Positions 26,809 to 36,052 of a stretch of DNA of 64,000 bases are shown here, piece by piece. Position numbers and translations under genes: made by a program. The stretch is taken from assembly GCA_045564915.1 (NCBI GenBank), contig JBJLGL010000001.1, positions 124,001-188,000 on the forward strand, given 5' to 3'. The notes under the pieces are model-generated. The model did no database searches. It was not told where the DNA came from and was given only the letters and a program-made list of their open reading frames with translations. This DNA is from JAQWRV01 sp045564915. GTDB taxonomy: Bacteria; Pseudomonadota; Alphaproteobacteria; Rhodospirillales; Rhodospirillaceae. Each line of letters opens with the position of its first letter. Within the stretch, counting starts at the first letter, position 1.

Positions 26809-27846
26809 ATGATCGACCACGGCACAGAAGTGGTGCGAATTAGCGGCCAAGAGGTCGAACGAAGCACCCTCAAGAGCATCCAAATAGCGAGTGCGGAAAG
26901 TGGTGTTAGCTTTCATTATTTATTAGCCAAAGCAGCTCAAGAAAGTGGCTTTGATTCTAACGCCAAATCTAAGACATCCTCAGCCTCCGGCTTATTCCAA
27001 TTTACCCGAGGCACCTGGCTTGACATGATGCGACGACATGGCGCTGCGCTAGGTTTTAGCAACCTTGCCTCTCAAATAAGAGAGAGTGTTAGCGGTCGTC
27101 TATCTGTTGGTAACGAAAATGCAGAGGTTCAAATACTAGGCATGCGCAGCGATCCTGAAATCTCTTCTAAATTTGCCGCGCTCTTTGCAGGAGAAAATTC
27201 AAAAACCATGGAAGCAGCATTGGGACGTGAAGCCGCACCAGGAGAACTGTATCTGGCTCATTTTCTCGGAGCATGGGGTGCAACAGCGCTAATGACTGCA
27301 GCAGAGCAAGACCCCACGAAGCCTGCCGCTGAACTATTGCCGGCAGCAGCACATGCAAACAAATCAGTTTTCTTTTCCTCTGATGGCAAATCACGATCGG
27401 CCTCCGGTGTAATATCTTGGCTGAAGGAAAAATTCAGTAGCCGATTGAACCAAACTGCAGATATCGCTTCTTTATTCCAACCTAACCATGACATAAGTCG
27501 CACCCTTCCATCCCCGAACTTGAGTGAACAAGAAAGCATGCCGTCAAAAGCAAATCCTTCAGAGCTATTTGACATTAGGCAGGCTAACCTTAGTAGAGAT
27601 GCAAGCGCGATGGGAATTTCAATGTATCTGCTACAAATGCTATCGAAGATGCTAGCCGCGCAGCCGATGCAGATGGTTGACGACCCCTTTGCAATGACAC
27701 CGTCAGGCTTTTCCGGAAGTGATTGGGGTAGCGCTTTGAGCAAAGTCTTTAATACCGAAAGCTATCAGACGGTAGCTTCAGCAGAGCGCGCTTATGAAGA
27801 AGCAGAGAAGTCGAAGGGTATTAGCCTCCCAAGGACTTACGCTTGA
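26809..27846 (+). CDS. lytic transglycosylase SLT-domain protein
   Basis: In this 345-residue protein the first ~160 residues form a transglycosylase fold. The catalytic glutamate is E45 in AAQESGFD, followed by SASGLFQFTRGTW and, later, LYLAHFLGAWGA. The remaining part is low in recognisable motifs, rich in Ser and Ala, and may be an anchoring or interaction region. There is no N-terminal signal peptide, which is odd for an enzyme that must reach peptidoglycan. Relatives of this type are also found in flagellar or envelope-associated settings. It precedes a C26 amidotransferase gene by 32 bases. Confidence 0.8.
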   Translation: MIDHGTEVVRISGQEVERSTLKSIQIASAESGVSFHYLLAKAAQESGFDSNAKSKTSSASGLFQFTRGTWLDMMRRHGAALGFSNLASQIRESVSGRLSVGNENAEVQILGMRSDPEISSKFAALFAGENSKTMEAALGREAAPGELYLAHFLGAWGATALMTAAEQDPTKPAAELLPAAAHANKSVFFSSDGKSRSASGVISWLKEKFSSRLNQTADIASLFQPNHDISRTLPSPNLSEQESMPSKANPSELFDIRQANLSRDASAMGISMYLLQMLSKMLAAQPMQMVDDPFAMTPSGFSGSDWGSALSKVFNTESYQTVASAERAYEEAEKSKGISLPRTYA

Positions 27847-27878
27847 CCTGGACCAACTAGACAGCGTAATCCACAGCT

Positions 27879-28625
27879 ATGATGTCTTCAGAAACCAAAC
27901 CGGTGATCGGCATTAGCGCCGATAGAGAAGATAAAGGAGGATACTCTAATTTCCCCTGGTATGCCTTGCGGGAAAACTACTGCACCTCAGTAGCTGATTC
28001 TGGTGGTATTCCCGTGATTCTACCCAGTGCTCCAGACCTAATTGGATACTTCGTCGATATGATTGATGGACTAGTTGTTTCTGGTGGGGCATTTGATGTG
28101 CATCCGCACCTATTCGGAGAAGCGGCGGTACATGACAGCGTCGTACTAAAAAATGAGCGTACCAACTTCGAACTCGGTATCACAAAAGCAATGCTGGACC
28201 TGAAAAAACCTATATTCGGCATCTGTGGTGGCCAACAGCTGCTAGCGGTAGCGTTAGGAAGCACACTTATTCAACATATCCCAGATGAAGTGCCAGACGC
28301 TCTTGCCCACGAGCAACCTAATCCACGCAACGAAGCCAGCCATGAAGTAATAATAACCAAAGGCACACAGTTGCACCGCATTATTGGAGTAACTAAGCTG
28401 TCGGTAAATAGCGCTCATCATCAAGCAGTCAAGACCGTCGTGAAACCTTTAGCTATTAACGCGATGGCACCGGATGGTGTAATCGAAGGTATAGAAGACC
28501 CGACGCGATCCTGGTGTATCGGTGTACAGTGGCATCCAGAATTTCATATTTCCGAAAGCGACCGGCTGCTTAACCGAAGCTTTATTTTGTCTTGTGCGGC
28601 TTCAACCTCTGCCTCTGCGACGTGA
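27879..28625 (+). CDS. class I glutamine amidotransferase-like hydrolase (peptidase C26, PuuD type)
   Basis: This 248-residue stand-alone amidotransferase domain has a complete triad: nucleophile C116 in FGICGGQQ, and H219 and E221 in QWHPEF. VSGGAFDVHP and NSAHHQAVK are typical of the gamma-glutamyl-GABA hydrolase (PuuD) group, which cleaves gamma-glutamyl amides. No putrescine or GABA genes lie nearby, so the natural substrate is uncertain. The stop overlaps the GTG start of the pseudouridine synthase (GTGA), so the two are coupled. Confidence 0.85.
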   Translation: MMSSETKPVIGISADREDKGGYSNFPWYALRENYCTSVADSGGIPVILPSAPDLIGYFVDMIDGLVVSGGAFDVHPHLFGEAAVHDSVVLKNERTNFELGITKAMLDLKKPIFGICGGQQLLAVALGSTLIQHIPDEVPDALAHEQPNPRNEASHEVIITKGTQLHRIIGVTKLSVNSAHHQAVKTVVKPLAINAMAPDGVIEGIEDPTRSWCIGVQWHPEFHISESDRLLNRSFILSCAASTSASAT

Positions 28626-29368
28626 AAGAGCACGTATCCCTTCCTGGCAAGCGAGTTGCGAAAGTTATCGCACGTGCTGGTATTTGCTCGCGCAGGGAAG
28701 CGGAGAAATATATTGAACAAGGGCGCGTCACATTAAATGGCGAAACTTTAACAGCACCCGGTACAAATATAACTGCTATTGATGATTTACGAATTGATGG
28801 TGAACGCTTGCCAAGGTTAGATCCCCCACGCCTATGGTTATTCAATAAACCTACTGGCCTAGTGACAACCCACAAAGATGAATGCGGACGCCAGACAGTA
28901 TTTGATCTTCTACCCCAATCCCTACCGCGAGTTATCTCGATTGGGCGTTTGGATCTCAATTCGGAAGGCCTACTGATGCTAACCAATGATGGGGAATTAG
29001 CCAGGGAATTAGAGCACCCGAAGAGGGGTTGGACCCGCCGGTATAGGGTGCGTGTCTATGGAGCAATCAAAGAAACGATATTCAAATCCATATCTAAGGG
29101 CGTTACCGTCGACGGAGTTACCTACGGACCCATAAAAGTGAAGGTCGACAAGGCTCTAGGGGTAAATTCCTGGCTGACGATAACACTGAAGGAAGGCAAG
29201 AATAGGGAGATCCGTAAGGTGATGGAATATGCGGGTCTAAAAGTTAGCCGACTTATCCGCACAGCTTACGGTCCATTCCAAATCGGATCATTGAAAATGG
29301 GCGCGATTAAAGAAGTACCCAAGAAGGTACTTAAGGAACAATTAGGCTCAGCCTTTCCGGAAACTTAG
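28622..29368 (+). CDS. rRNA pseudouridine synthase, RsuA/RluB/RluE family
   Basis: I choose the GTG at 28622, which overlaps the previous stop by four bases. A TTG at 28592 would add ten residues without family support. The 248-residue protein has an N-terminal S4 RNA-binding domain (about 10-55, with ARAGICSRREAEKYI). The catalytic domain has nucleophile D111 in IGRLDLNSEGLLMLTND, plus KPTGLVTT and EGKNREIRKVMEYAGLKVSRL. It is RluB-like in layout, modifying 23S rRNA, but RsuA/RluE/RluF cannot be excluded. It is followed after 2 bases by rsmD. Confidence 0.9.
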   Translation: MKEHVSLPGKRVAKVIARAGICSRREAEKYIEQGRVTLNGETLTAPGTNITAIDDLRIDGERLPRLDPPRLWLFNKPTGLVTTHKDECGRQTVFDLLPQSLPRVISIGRLDLNSEGLLMLTNDGELARELEHPKRGWTRRYRVRVYGAIKETIFKSISKGVTVDGVTYGPIKVKVDKALGVNSWLTITLKEGKNREIRKVMEYAGLKVSRLIRTAYGPFQIGSLKMGAIKEVPKKVLKEQLGSAFPET

Positions 29369-29370
29369 GC

Positions 29371-29979
29371 ATGAGCATAAAAAAACAGCCGCCAAAGCGC
29401 ACTGGCTTAGGATCCATATATATCACCTCTGGAATATTTAAGGGCCAGACTCTAACTGTACCAAAGGGTGACACAGTACGCCCCACCTCAAACAGGGCTA
29501 GGCAGGCTCTTTTCGACCGGCTTGAACACAGCTTCCTGAATTATGGTTTCCACCTACGTGGAGCGCAGATAATTGATCTATTCGCCGGCTCTGGTGCGCT
29601 TGGCTTAGAAGCATTAAGCAGGGGAGCGGCACAAGCTACATTTGTTGAACATAATCCCATCTCGCTTCAAAGCCTTAAGCGTAATATCAAGATACTCGGC
29701 GTCGAAGATAAAACGTCCCTTCTCACGCTTGATGCTAAGACTCTGCATGCTGCACCGCAGCCTTATGATCTTGCTCTTATGGATCCACCCTATGAGTCGG
29801 GCCTTGCCGATCAGGTTCTAAAAATATTAGCGGAAAAAGACTGGATGAAGTCCTCAGGATTAATGGTTGTTGAAACTAGCCGTAATGAAAAAATAATATC
29901 GCCTATAGGCTGGGACGTGGAAGACAATCGGGCTTATGGCCGTGGAACTCTTACTTATCTAACCCGGTCGAGTTCCTAA
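29371..29979 (+). CDS. rsmD: 16S rRNA (guanine-966-N2)-methyltransferase RsmD
   Basis: RsmD methylates G966 in 16S rRNA. The 202-residue protein has SGIFKGQTLTVPKG and RPTSNRARQALFDRL at the N-terminus. SAM motif I is IIDLFAGSGALG at 67-78, and the catalytic motif is DPPY at 138-141. The gene pair pseudouridine synthase-rsmD is common in alphaproteobacteria. It is separated by only two bases from the upstream gene and ends the plus-strand operon. Confidence 0.94.
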   Translation: MSIKKQPPKRTGLGSIYITSGIFKGQTLTVPKGDTVRPTSNRARQALFDRLEHSFLNYGFHLRGAQIIDLFAGSGALGLEALSRGAAQATFVEHNPISLQSLKRNIKILGVEDKTSLLTLDAKTLHAAPQPYDLALMDPPYESGLADQVLKILAEKDWMKSSGLMVVETSRNEKIISPIGWDVEDNRAYGRGTLTYLTRSSS

Positions 29980-29995
29980 ACCTTCTAGAACTCTA

Positions 29996-30015
29996 TACTT
30001 CCAGAAGTAGTTTTT
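29996..30015 (+). terminator. weak hairpin with T run after rsmD
   Basis: An inverted repeat tactt/aagta with loop ccag (29996-30009) is followed by G and then five T (30011-30015), starting 17 bases after the rsmD stop. The stem is short and AT-rich, so termination efficiency is doubtful, but the position between convergent genes fits. Confidence 0.35.
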
Positions 30016-30126
30016 CCTGGGAACATAAACGCGCTCAGGCCTTAAAAAATGCTCCACTAATTAGTAAAGCTAAACTTACACTTTACAGAATCTTCCTTCG
30101 TCTCATAGAGCTTTCTCTAAATTCTT

Positions 30127-31308
30127 TCAGCTACAGTCTTGTGAGGGTTTACAGCCCCCAAATATAAACCAGCCACCGCGCCCATGAGGCGGTGATTGAC
30201 TTCTACCCTCAACTACGTCCCGATATTGATTCATGTCAAATGTTGCAACCTCTGGAATAGTAGTTTCAAACGCAGCAGATTCCAGAAATCCAGCTGTTAC
30301 GAGAAGTTGCGTTGGATCCTGTGAGCGAAAACTTCGGTAATTTGGCTCATTGTTGTGGCGAGTATCCCAATCGTACATAAAATTTATAAAATTTTCGCAG
30401 GATTTGTGAGGGGGCAGCTCTACATTAACCATCATGCCACCCGGACGAAGAACCCGGAAGGCCTCACTAAAGATTCGCTTACTCGCGGGAAATGGAATCT
30501 CATGAAAGAAGAAACTAGAGACGACCAGATCAAAGCTCCCGTCAGCAAAATCGAGTTTTTCCGCATTCTGTTGGCTGAGATGCATCTTCACACCTTGAAG
30601 TTCTGCCTTAGCATGGCCATATCGCAGAGCTGGTGCAGCGATATCAATTCCATAAAGCTCAATTCCAGGGAATTCTTTGCCATAGGCAATGAGATTGCTG
30701 CCACCTTGCGTTCCCATATCAAGCACACTATTGGGCATAAATTTGGGATAAGTATGTTTTAGCCATGTACTAACCGAATAGCCTACATTGCCAAAATCAC
30801 GCCTCGGATTGATAACTGGTCCGGAGTGCTTAACACCAAGCAAAACCCCTTGCGCAACATCATCCTGAGCATGCTCAGCATGATAACCGCCAGGAATAAG
30901 GTGTACGTCGAGAGCAGTAATGTACTTTGGTAATTCCAAGTCCGGGTCGGTCTGAAGCGAACCACCGGCAGGATTCTTGTTAGCAACCTCGCGTGCAGCC
31001 TCGATCATCTCGGGCAGCTTTCGCTCGACAGCCGATACTTTCGACTGAGAAAGCATTTCCTGCGTGTTATATCGTATGGAGCTATAGGTCCGATAGTAGA
31101 TTTCTTTCTCAATTTCTTTGGAAAACTGATCAATGGAATTCTGACTGTAACCAAGAACACTCTTTGACTCGGGCTGAACTGATTTCTCATAGATATCTCT
31201 TAAATTGAACCGCACATTCATCATCATATGATTGTGAAGGGTGGCAATATATCTTGTGCGAACGTACTCATCGTGAGTTTGTTGAAAAAGAGTATCTATA
31301 TCTTTCAT
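30127..31308 (-). CDS. class I SAM-dependent methyltransferase, long form (paralogue of 764-1867)
   Basis: This 393-residue protein has the same architecture as the methyltransferase at 764. A helical N-terminal domain (1-115) precedes a linker with LELPKY and HLIPGGY at about 124-142. The class I core has VLDMGTQGG at 195-203, the acid D222, SFFFHEIPF, and AFRVLRPGG followed by ELPP. After the core both proteins have an aspartate-tryptophan segment ending in EP-Y. This residue-level match outside the SAM site means a shared substrate class. It stands alone, convergent with rsmD. A link to the cluster at 0.8-8.3 kb is inference from the paralogy. Confidence 0.8.
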   Translation of the reverse strand: MKDIDTLFQQTHDEYVRTRYIATLHNHMMMNVRFNLRDIYEKSVQPESKSVLGYSQNSIDQFSKEIEKEIYYRTYSSIRYNTQEMLSQSKVSAVERKLPEMIEAAREVANKNPAGGSLQTDPDLELPKYITALDVHLIPGGYHAEHAQDDVAQGVLLGVKHSGPVINPRRDFGNVGYSVSTWLKHTYPKFMPNSVLDMGTQGGSNLIAYGKEFPGIELYGIDIAAPALRYGHAKAELQGVKMHLSQQNAEKLDFADGSFDLVVSSFFFHEIPFPASKRIFSEAFRVLRPGGMMVNVELPPHKSCENFINFMYDWDTRHNNEPNYRSFRSQDPTQLLVTAGFLESAAFETTIPEVATFDMNQYRDVVEGRSQSPPHGRGGWFIFGGCKPSQDCS

Positions 31309-31602
31309 AATTACTTGCTTCCAGAAGGTAGGCAGCTAAAGCATTAGTATCGTATGCATACCAAGTTGATATACGCTGTGAAGACAAACCTAAAACCAGA
31401 GGATAATGTTACCCTAGTCGGTCTCAAGAAGCTAATTATCGTCGGCCAGATGACCAAAAGGGAGGCCTCCCGCGAATACCATTATGCGGTGAGTGATAGT
31501 TGAGAGAGTCGCACATAAGATTAATAGGCCTATGGCGAAGAACATCACAGAAGAAAATAGTCAACGTGAGAGTTTTCCCAAGACCCCGGAAGTATTTTCT
31601 AC
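31309..31602. other. 294-base region between methyltransferase and tag
   Basis: No coding frame with a ribosome site is seen on either strand. The stretch should contain the promoter of the minus-strand methyltransferase, which starts at 31308. A short palindrome, ggcctcc near 31465-31475, is visible. I did not find a tRNA or terminator here. Confidence 0.35.
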
Positions 31603-32247
31603 TTAAAAGGGGCGCTCAAATTTAGTTCGGGCCGTCTCTACGACCTCGCGGATAACGCAGCCTTCAATATGATCGTTTACCAGCCCCATAGACTGCATGA
31701 AGGCATAAACGGTAGTGGGGCCGATAAAGCGCCAGCCTCGCTTCTTGAGATCTTTGCTTAGTGCCACACTTTCCCGTGTCTGGTTGAGGCTCATTAATGC
31801 CTTTTTCGAGATTATTTTGGGGCGTCTTTTTAGTCTAGGTTCGTAGCGCCACACGTATGCTGCTAACGATCCCTCGTCACTAACCAATTCTTTAGCGCGC
31901 TTAGCATTGTTCACAACAGCTTCAATTTTTCCCCGATGACGAACTATACTCACATCCTGTAACAATCGCTCCACGTCTTTTTCACCAAAGTAGGCAATCT
32001 CATTAAAATCAAAGCCATTGAAGGCTCGACGAAAATTGTGACGCTTACGTAAGATGGTCAGCCATGACAGGCCGGACTGAAAAGTCTCAAGTGCTATCTT
32101 CTCGAACAAGTGAAAGTCTGTTTTGACTGGAAAACCCCATTCTTCATCATGATAAGCCTCATAGTCACTATGGTTAGCACACCAGAAGCACTTAGGTTGA
32201 TCATCAGCGCCAGGCCTCAGACCATTATTAAGCTTAAGCATATCCAT
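31603..32247 (-). CDS. tag: DNA-3-methyladenine glycosylase I
   Basis: This 214-residue Tag enzyme removes 3-methyladenine from alkylated DNA. The N-terminal zinc-site region begins KCFWCANH, then AYHDEEWGFP with the catalytic glutamate. FEKIALETFQSGLSWLTIL, FIGPTTVYAFMQSMGLVNDH and the C-terminal His/Cys pair (DHIEGC) are family-typical. There is a short extra N-terminus of about 16 residues relative to E. coli Tag. The gene appears monocistronic, with AT-rich gaps on both sides. Confidence 0.94.
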   Translation of the reverse strand: MDMLKLNNGLRPGADDQPKCFWCANHSDYEAYHDEEWGFPVKTDFHLFEKIALETFQSGLSWLTILRKRHNFRRAFNGFDFNEIAYFGEKDVERLLQDVSIVRHRGKIEAVVNNAKRAKELVSDEGSLAAYVWRYEPRLKRRPKIISKKALMSLNQTRESVALSKDLKKRGWRFIGPTTVYAFMQSMGLVNDHIEGCVIREVVETARTKFERPF

Positions 32248-32587
32248 ACCTGTCCCAGAAACGCTTTTTTCTTCTACAACTCAGCCCCGGCCAATTATAA
32301 TAATGGAATAGTAATTAGTCATGATTACAACACTATAATCAAACAACCAATTTAGTGTTTTTAACTATATTTCTAACTCATTTACTAAATTCAAACATCT
32401 AGCCTAAATAGACCCATTTATAGGGCCAAGACAGAATGCTAGCTCAATATGAAGCTTAGAAATCCTTGCTAAAGGGAGTCTATTTAGATCCAGTCCCTTT
32501 TCAAGGCGGGAACCTATCCATTAGAATAGCTCCGACTGCTTCGCCCCCAACCTGACATAGCCAAAAGATAGTATTGCACCAATGCTT
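32248..32587. other. 340-base AT-rich region between tag and mutL
   Basis: The left two thirds (about 32275-32420) are strikingly AT-rich and should contain the tag promoter. No gene is evident. Short symmetries such as gtaattagtcatgattac are present, but I could not assign them. The right end trails the mutL stop without a recognisable terminator. Confidence 0.4.
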
Positions 32588-34390
32588 TTAGCGGCGCCCA
32601 AACAGCCTCTCGATATCAGTTAGCTTAAGTGTTACATAGGTAGGGCGCCCATGATTGCACTGTCCAGCGTGAGGGGTAATCTCCATTTCCCTCAACAACG
32701 CATTCATTTCTGCGGCTCTTAGACGGCGCCCGGCGCGAACGGAACCATGGCAGGCCATGGTTCCGCAGACATCTGCTAACCTATCCTTAAGCGAGAGGGT
32801 TTCGCCAAGGTCTGAGACTTCATCGGCGAGATCCTTAACCAGCCCTTGGACATCAGTCTCGCCAAGTAATGCGGGCACCTCACGCACTATCACTGCAGAT
32901 CCACCAAATGCTTCTAGCACTAGACCGAGTTCTGCCAGTTCGTTAGCGCGGTCGGCCAGACGCTGGGCGGAAGCTTCATCAAGCTCAACCACCTCCGGCA
33001 AGAGTAAAAGTTGGCGATTGATTCCAGCATCCGCAAGCATGACTTTCATTCTCTCGTACACAAGACGTTCATGAGCTGCGTGCTGATCGACGATAACCAA
33101 ACCGTCTTGACTTTGGGCAATAATATACGTTTCATGGACTTGCGCACGTGCAACACCCAATGGAAAGTCTATAGCAGATTCTTCATCTAACTCGATGACA
33201 GAAGCTGTAGGAGCGGCATCATAATTGATATGTGCCTCCAGAAATTTACCATCTGGGCCTTGACTACGGAGAGCGGATTCGCCGTCATTTGCCAATCTAA
33301 ACAGAGATTGTGGAGCATGCTGTAGCGCACCCGCCCCTTCGGGACGCATCGCACCCAGTACCGCATCGCCAACAGTAGTTGATGATTGGTGTCCAGCTTC
33401 TATCAGAGCATCTTTTAACGCACCAATTATTAAACTTCTTACTTTGCCAGCATCCCGAAAACGAACTTCAGCTTTCGCTGGATGAACGTTGACATCCACT
33501 TGGCTACTTGGGCACTCCAAGAATAGTGCCAAATAAGGATGCCTGTTGGAGGCAAGGAAATCCTGATATGCGCCGCGAACTGAGCCTTGCAGCAGGCGGT
33601 CCCTCACTGGCCGGCCGTTAACAAACATGTACTGGGCTAGGGCGTTACCGCGGTTATAGGTCGGTATACCTGCATATCCAGTAAGGCGGAAGCCATAGCG
33701 GCTTGAATCTACAGGTACTGAGTTAGGAATAAAATCTTTACCCATAATATCACCTAAGCGGGCTAACCGTGCGTCGAACAAATCCCCATTCTCAGAATCC
33801 CATGAAATACGTGAGCGGCCATCAGCAGTCAGAGTAAAAGCTACATGGGGATGGGCCATAGCCAGACGACCGAGTATATCCACAGCATGGTTGAGCTCGG
33901 TGCGCGCAGCTTTTAGAAACTTTAGACGAGCAGGTGTAGCAAAAAAAAGGTCGCGGACCTCAACACGTGTACCTCGCGGATGAGGAGCTGGCACAGGACC
34001 TTCGCGACGACCACCTTTTACCATAACATACCAGGCACTCGAGCCGTCCGGCGTGCGGCTAGTTATTTTTAATCGCGCTACAGCACCGATAGAGGGTAAA
34101 GCTTCACCACGAAAACCGAGAAATCCGATATGGGTTAGATCATCCTCAGGAAGCTTAGAGGTAGCATGGCGCTCTATAGCCAAAGCCAAGAAACGGTCAT
34201 CCATACCCTCACCATCATCAGATACAACAATGAGAGACCGGCCACCATCATTCATGGTAACATCAATGTGTTCAGCGCCTGCATCAAGGGCATTCTCGAC
34301 CAATTCTTTGACTACTGAAGCAGGCCTCTCGACTACTTCTCCAGCTGCGATTTGGTTAACCATATTTGGCGGTAAAATGCGCAAAGTCAT
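32588..34390 (-). CDS. mutL: DNA mismatch repair protein MutL
   Basis: This is a full-length MutL of 600 residues. The GHKL ATPase domain has ENALDAGA, SDDGEGM at 57-63, and GFRGEALPSIGAV at 92-104. It is followed by the S5-like domain with VNVHPAKAEVRF. The C-terminal dimerisation domain contains DQHAAHERLVYE (435-446), the metal-binding motif of MutL proteins with intrinsic nicking endonuclease activity, as expected for bacteria without MutH. The C-terminus includes MACHGSVRAGRRL and QCNHGRPT. It is co-directional with pgi and overlaps its stop by 4 bases. Confidence 0.96.
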   Translation of the reverse strand: MTLRILPPNMVNQIAAGEVVERPASVVKELVENALDAGAEHIDVTMNDGGRSLIVVSDDGEGMDDRFLALAIERHATSKLPEDDLTHIGFLGFRGEALPSIGAVARLKITSRTPDGSSAWYVMVKGGRREGPVPAPHPRGTRVEVRDLFFATPARLKFLKAARTELNHAVDILGRLAMAHPHVAFTLTADGRSRISWDSENGDLFDARLARLGDIMGKDFIPNSVPVDSSRYGFRLTGYAGIPTYNRGNALAQYMFVNGRPVRDRLLQGSVRGAYQDFLASNRHPYLALFLECPSSQVDVNVHPAKAEVRFRDAGKVRSLIIGALKDALIEAGHQSSTTVGDAVLGAMRPEGAGALQHAPQSLFRLANDGESALRSQGPDGKFLEAHINYDAAPTASVIELDEESAIDFPLGVARAQVHETYIIAQSQDGLVIVDQHAAHERLVYERMKVMLADAGINRQLLLLPEVVELDEASAQRLADRANELAELGLVLEAFGGSAVIVREVPALLGETDVQGLVKDLADEVSDLGETLSLKDRLADVCGTMACHGSVRAGRRLRAAEMNALLREMEITPHAGQCNHGRPTYVTLKLTDIERLFGRR

Positions 34391-36027
34391 GTCAATGATG
34401 TCTTTCTTTTGGTGCGATACGCGGTCATAAGACCAAGAGTAGAGGAATCCCTTTCAACACAAGAGTGGCCAGCTACTATGTCTGAGAGTAATTCATCAGC
34501 AAAGCGCTTACCAAGTTCTACACCCCACTGATCAAATGAGTTTAAGCCCCACAATACTCCTTCCACAAACGTTCGGTGTTCATAAAAAGCTAAAAGGGCA
34601 CCCACGGTTTCAGCTGACACTGAGTCTAGAAGTATCGTTGTACTCGGCCGATTGCCAGGACAAGTTTTACATTTAGCCTGATTCTCTTCAGAGCCCTGAT
34701 TAATTTCATAGGAACTAAGGCCCCGCATCAGCGCCTCCGACTGAGCCAAGACATTAGCAATTACTTTGTCACGATTGGGATCGTTCTGCCCATCTAAAGC
34801 AACAATAAATTCTACCGGCACAACCATTGGCGATTGGTGAATTAACTGCATAAATGAATGCTGGCCATCTGAACCAGGGCCGCCAAAGATGATGGGTGAA
34901 ACGGAGGTCGAAGGAGTAAATCCATCGTGGGTGATCCCCTTACCATTGCTCTCCATCATCAGCTGCTGAAGATAGTCGGGCAGCCTGCTTAAACGGTGAT
35001 CATAAGGCATTACTGCTAATGAGGTGAAGTCCCAGAAATTAAAGTTCCATAAATCAATCAAAGCAGCAACTATTGGGATATTCTTTGCCAATGGTGCTGT
35101 TTCAAAATGCCGGTCCATCGCGTGCGCACCGGCAAGCATTTGAGTAAAAGCATCAGGGCCACAGCCCAAGGCAATGGAGAGACCAATTGCTGACCATAAG
35201 GAGTATCGCCCGCCCACCCAGCTCCAAATAGGGAATACTCTATCCTCTGGAATACAAAATTTTGCGGCAGCGTCAGGACTTGCAGACACAATGACAAAGT
35301 GAGATGCAACAGCATCTTCCCCTAGCTCCGAAACAAGCCAGCGCCGTGCGTGGCCAGCATTAGCCAGTGTTTCCTGCGTAGAGAAAGTTTTTGAGCACAC
35401 AATGAAGATCGTCCGAGCCGGATCTGCAACAGCAAGAACATTCTTTAATGCCGTGCCATCGACGGTAGAGACAAAATCAGTATGAAGTCCCTTATCCTCC
35501 CTCAGAGCGTTGACAACACAGCGAGATCCAAGATCTGATCCACCAATGCCAATGTTCACAACACGATCAAAAGATAAGCCTGTGTAACCTGTACGCTCCC
35601 CATTAATAATAGCCTTGGCGAAACTTATTATACGTTCGCGGGTGTTAGCGACCTCAATTGCAACATCAACGCCCTCTGGTTTGTACTGGCGATCGGAAAA
35701 ATCACGCAGAGCAACATGTAGAGCTGCACGATTCTCCGTAGAATTGACATTGTCGCCCGCAAACATTGCGTTACGATAGCTCTCAACGCCCCTAGAGCGA
35801 GCCAAGTCCATCAGAAATCCAAGGGTTTCCCTAGTAACCCGCTGTTTGGAAAAATCAAACATCAGACCGTTGAATGACCAAGACAAGTTGGCAAAGCGCT
35901 GTGGATCAGCTGCGAACAAATTTGACAGCGTTGTACCCCCAATCACTTCGCGGTGATGAGATAAGGCGGCCCATTCTATACTTTTGCTTGGGTCAGATTT
36001 AGTCATACAATGTACTTTAGCAGCCAC
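34387..36027 (-). CDS. pgi: glucose-6-phosphate isomerase
   Basis: At 546 residues this is a complete Pgi interconverting glucose-6-P and fructose-6-P. Family signatures are NIGIGGSDLGSR, FIVCSKTFSTQETLANA, FPIWSWVGGRYSLWSAIGL, and the C-terminal GLNSFDQWGVELGK. A catalytic glutamate lies in QLMMESNGKG and a histidine in GPGSDGQHSFMQLIHQ. The stop overlaps the mutL ATG (ATGA). The M16 pair lies 25 bases upstream on the same strand, so the five-gene run M16-M16-pgi-mutL, reading with lspA and DUF3035, keeps a common alphaproteobacterial order. Confidence 0.96.
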   Translation of the reverse strand: MAAKVHCMTKSDPSKSIEWAALSHHREVIGGTTLSNLFAADPQRFANLSWSFNGLMFDFSKQRVTRETLGFLMDLARSRGVESYRNAMFAGDNVNSTENRAALHVALRDFSDRQYKPEGVDVAIEVANTRERIISFAKAIINGERTGYTGLSFDRVVNIGIGGSDLGSRCVVNALREDKGLHTDFVSTVDGTALKNVLAVADPARTIFIVCSKTFSTQETLANAGHARRWLVSELGEDAVASHFVIVSASPDAAAKFCIPEDRVFPIWSWVGGRYSLWSAIGLSIALGCGPDAFTQMLAGAHAMDRHFETAPLAKNIPIVAALIDLWNFNFWDFTSLAVMPYDHRLSRLPDYLQQLMMESNGKGITHDGFTPSTSVSPIIFGGPGSDGQHSFMQLIHQSPMVVPVEFIVALDGQNDPNRDKVIANVLAQSEALMRGLSSYEINQGSEENQAKCKTCPGNRPSTTILLDSVSAETVGALLAFYEHRTFVEGVLWGLNSFDQWGVELGKRFADELLSDIVAGHSCVERDSSTLGLMTAYRTKRKTSLT

Positions 36028-36052
36028 AATAGATTCGGGCTACAGTCTGACT

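Noticed and set aside
32248..32587. Small gene or RNA in the AT-rich gap between tag and mutL
   Set aside because: No frame with a start and ribosome site, no stable stem or tRNA-like fold seen.
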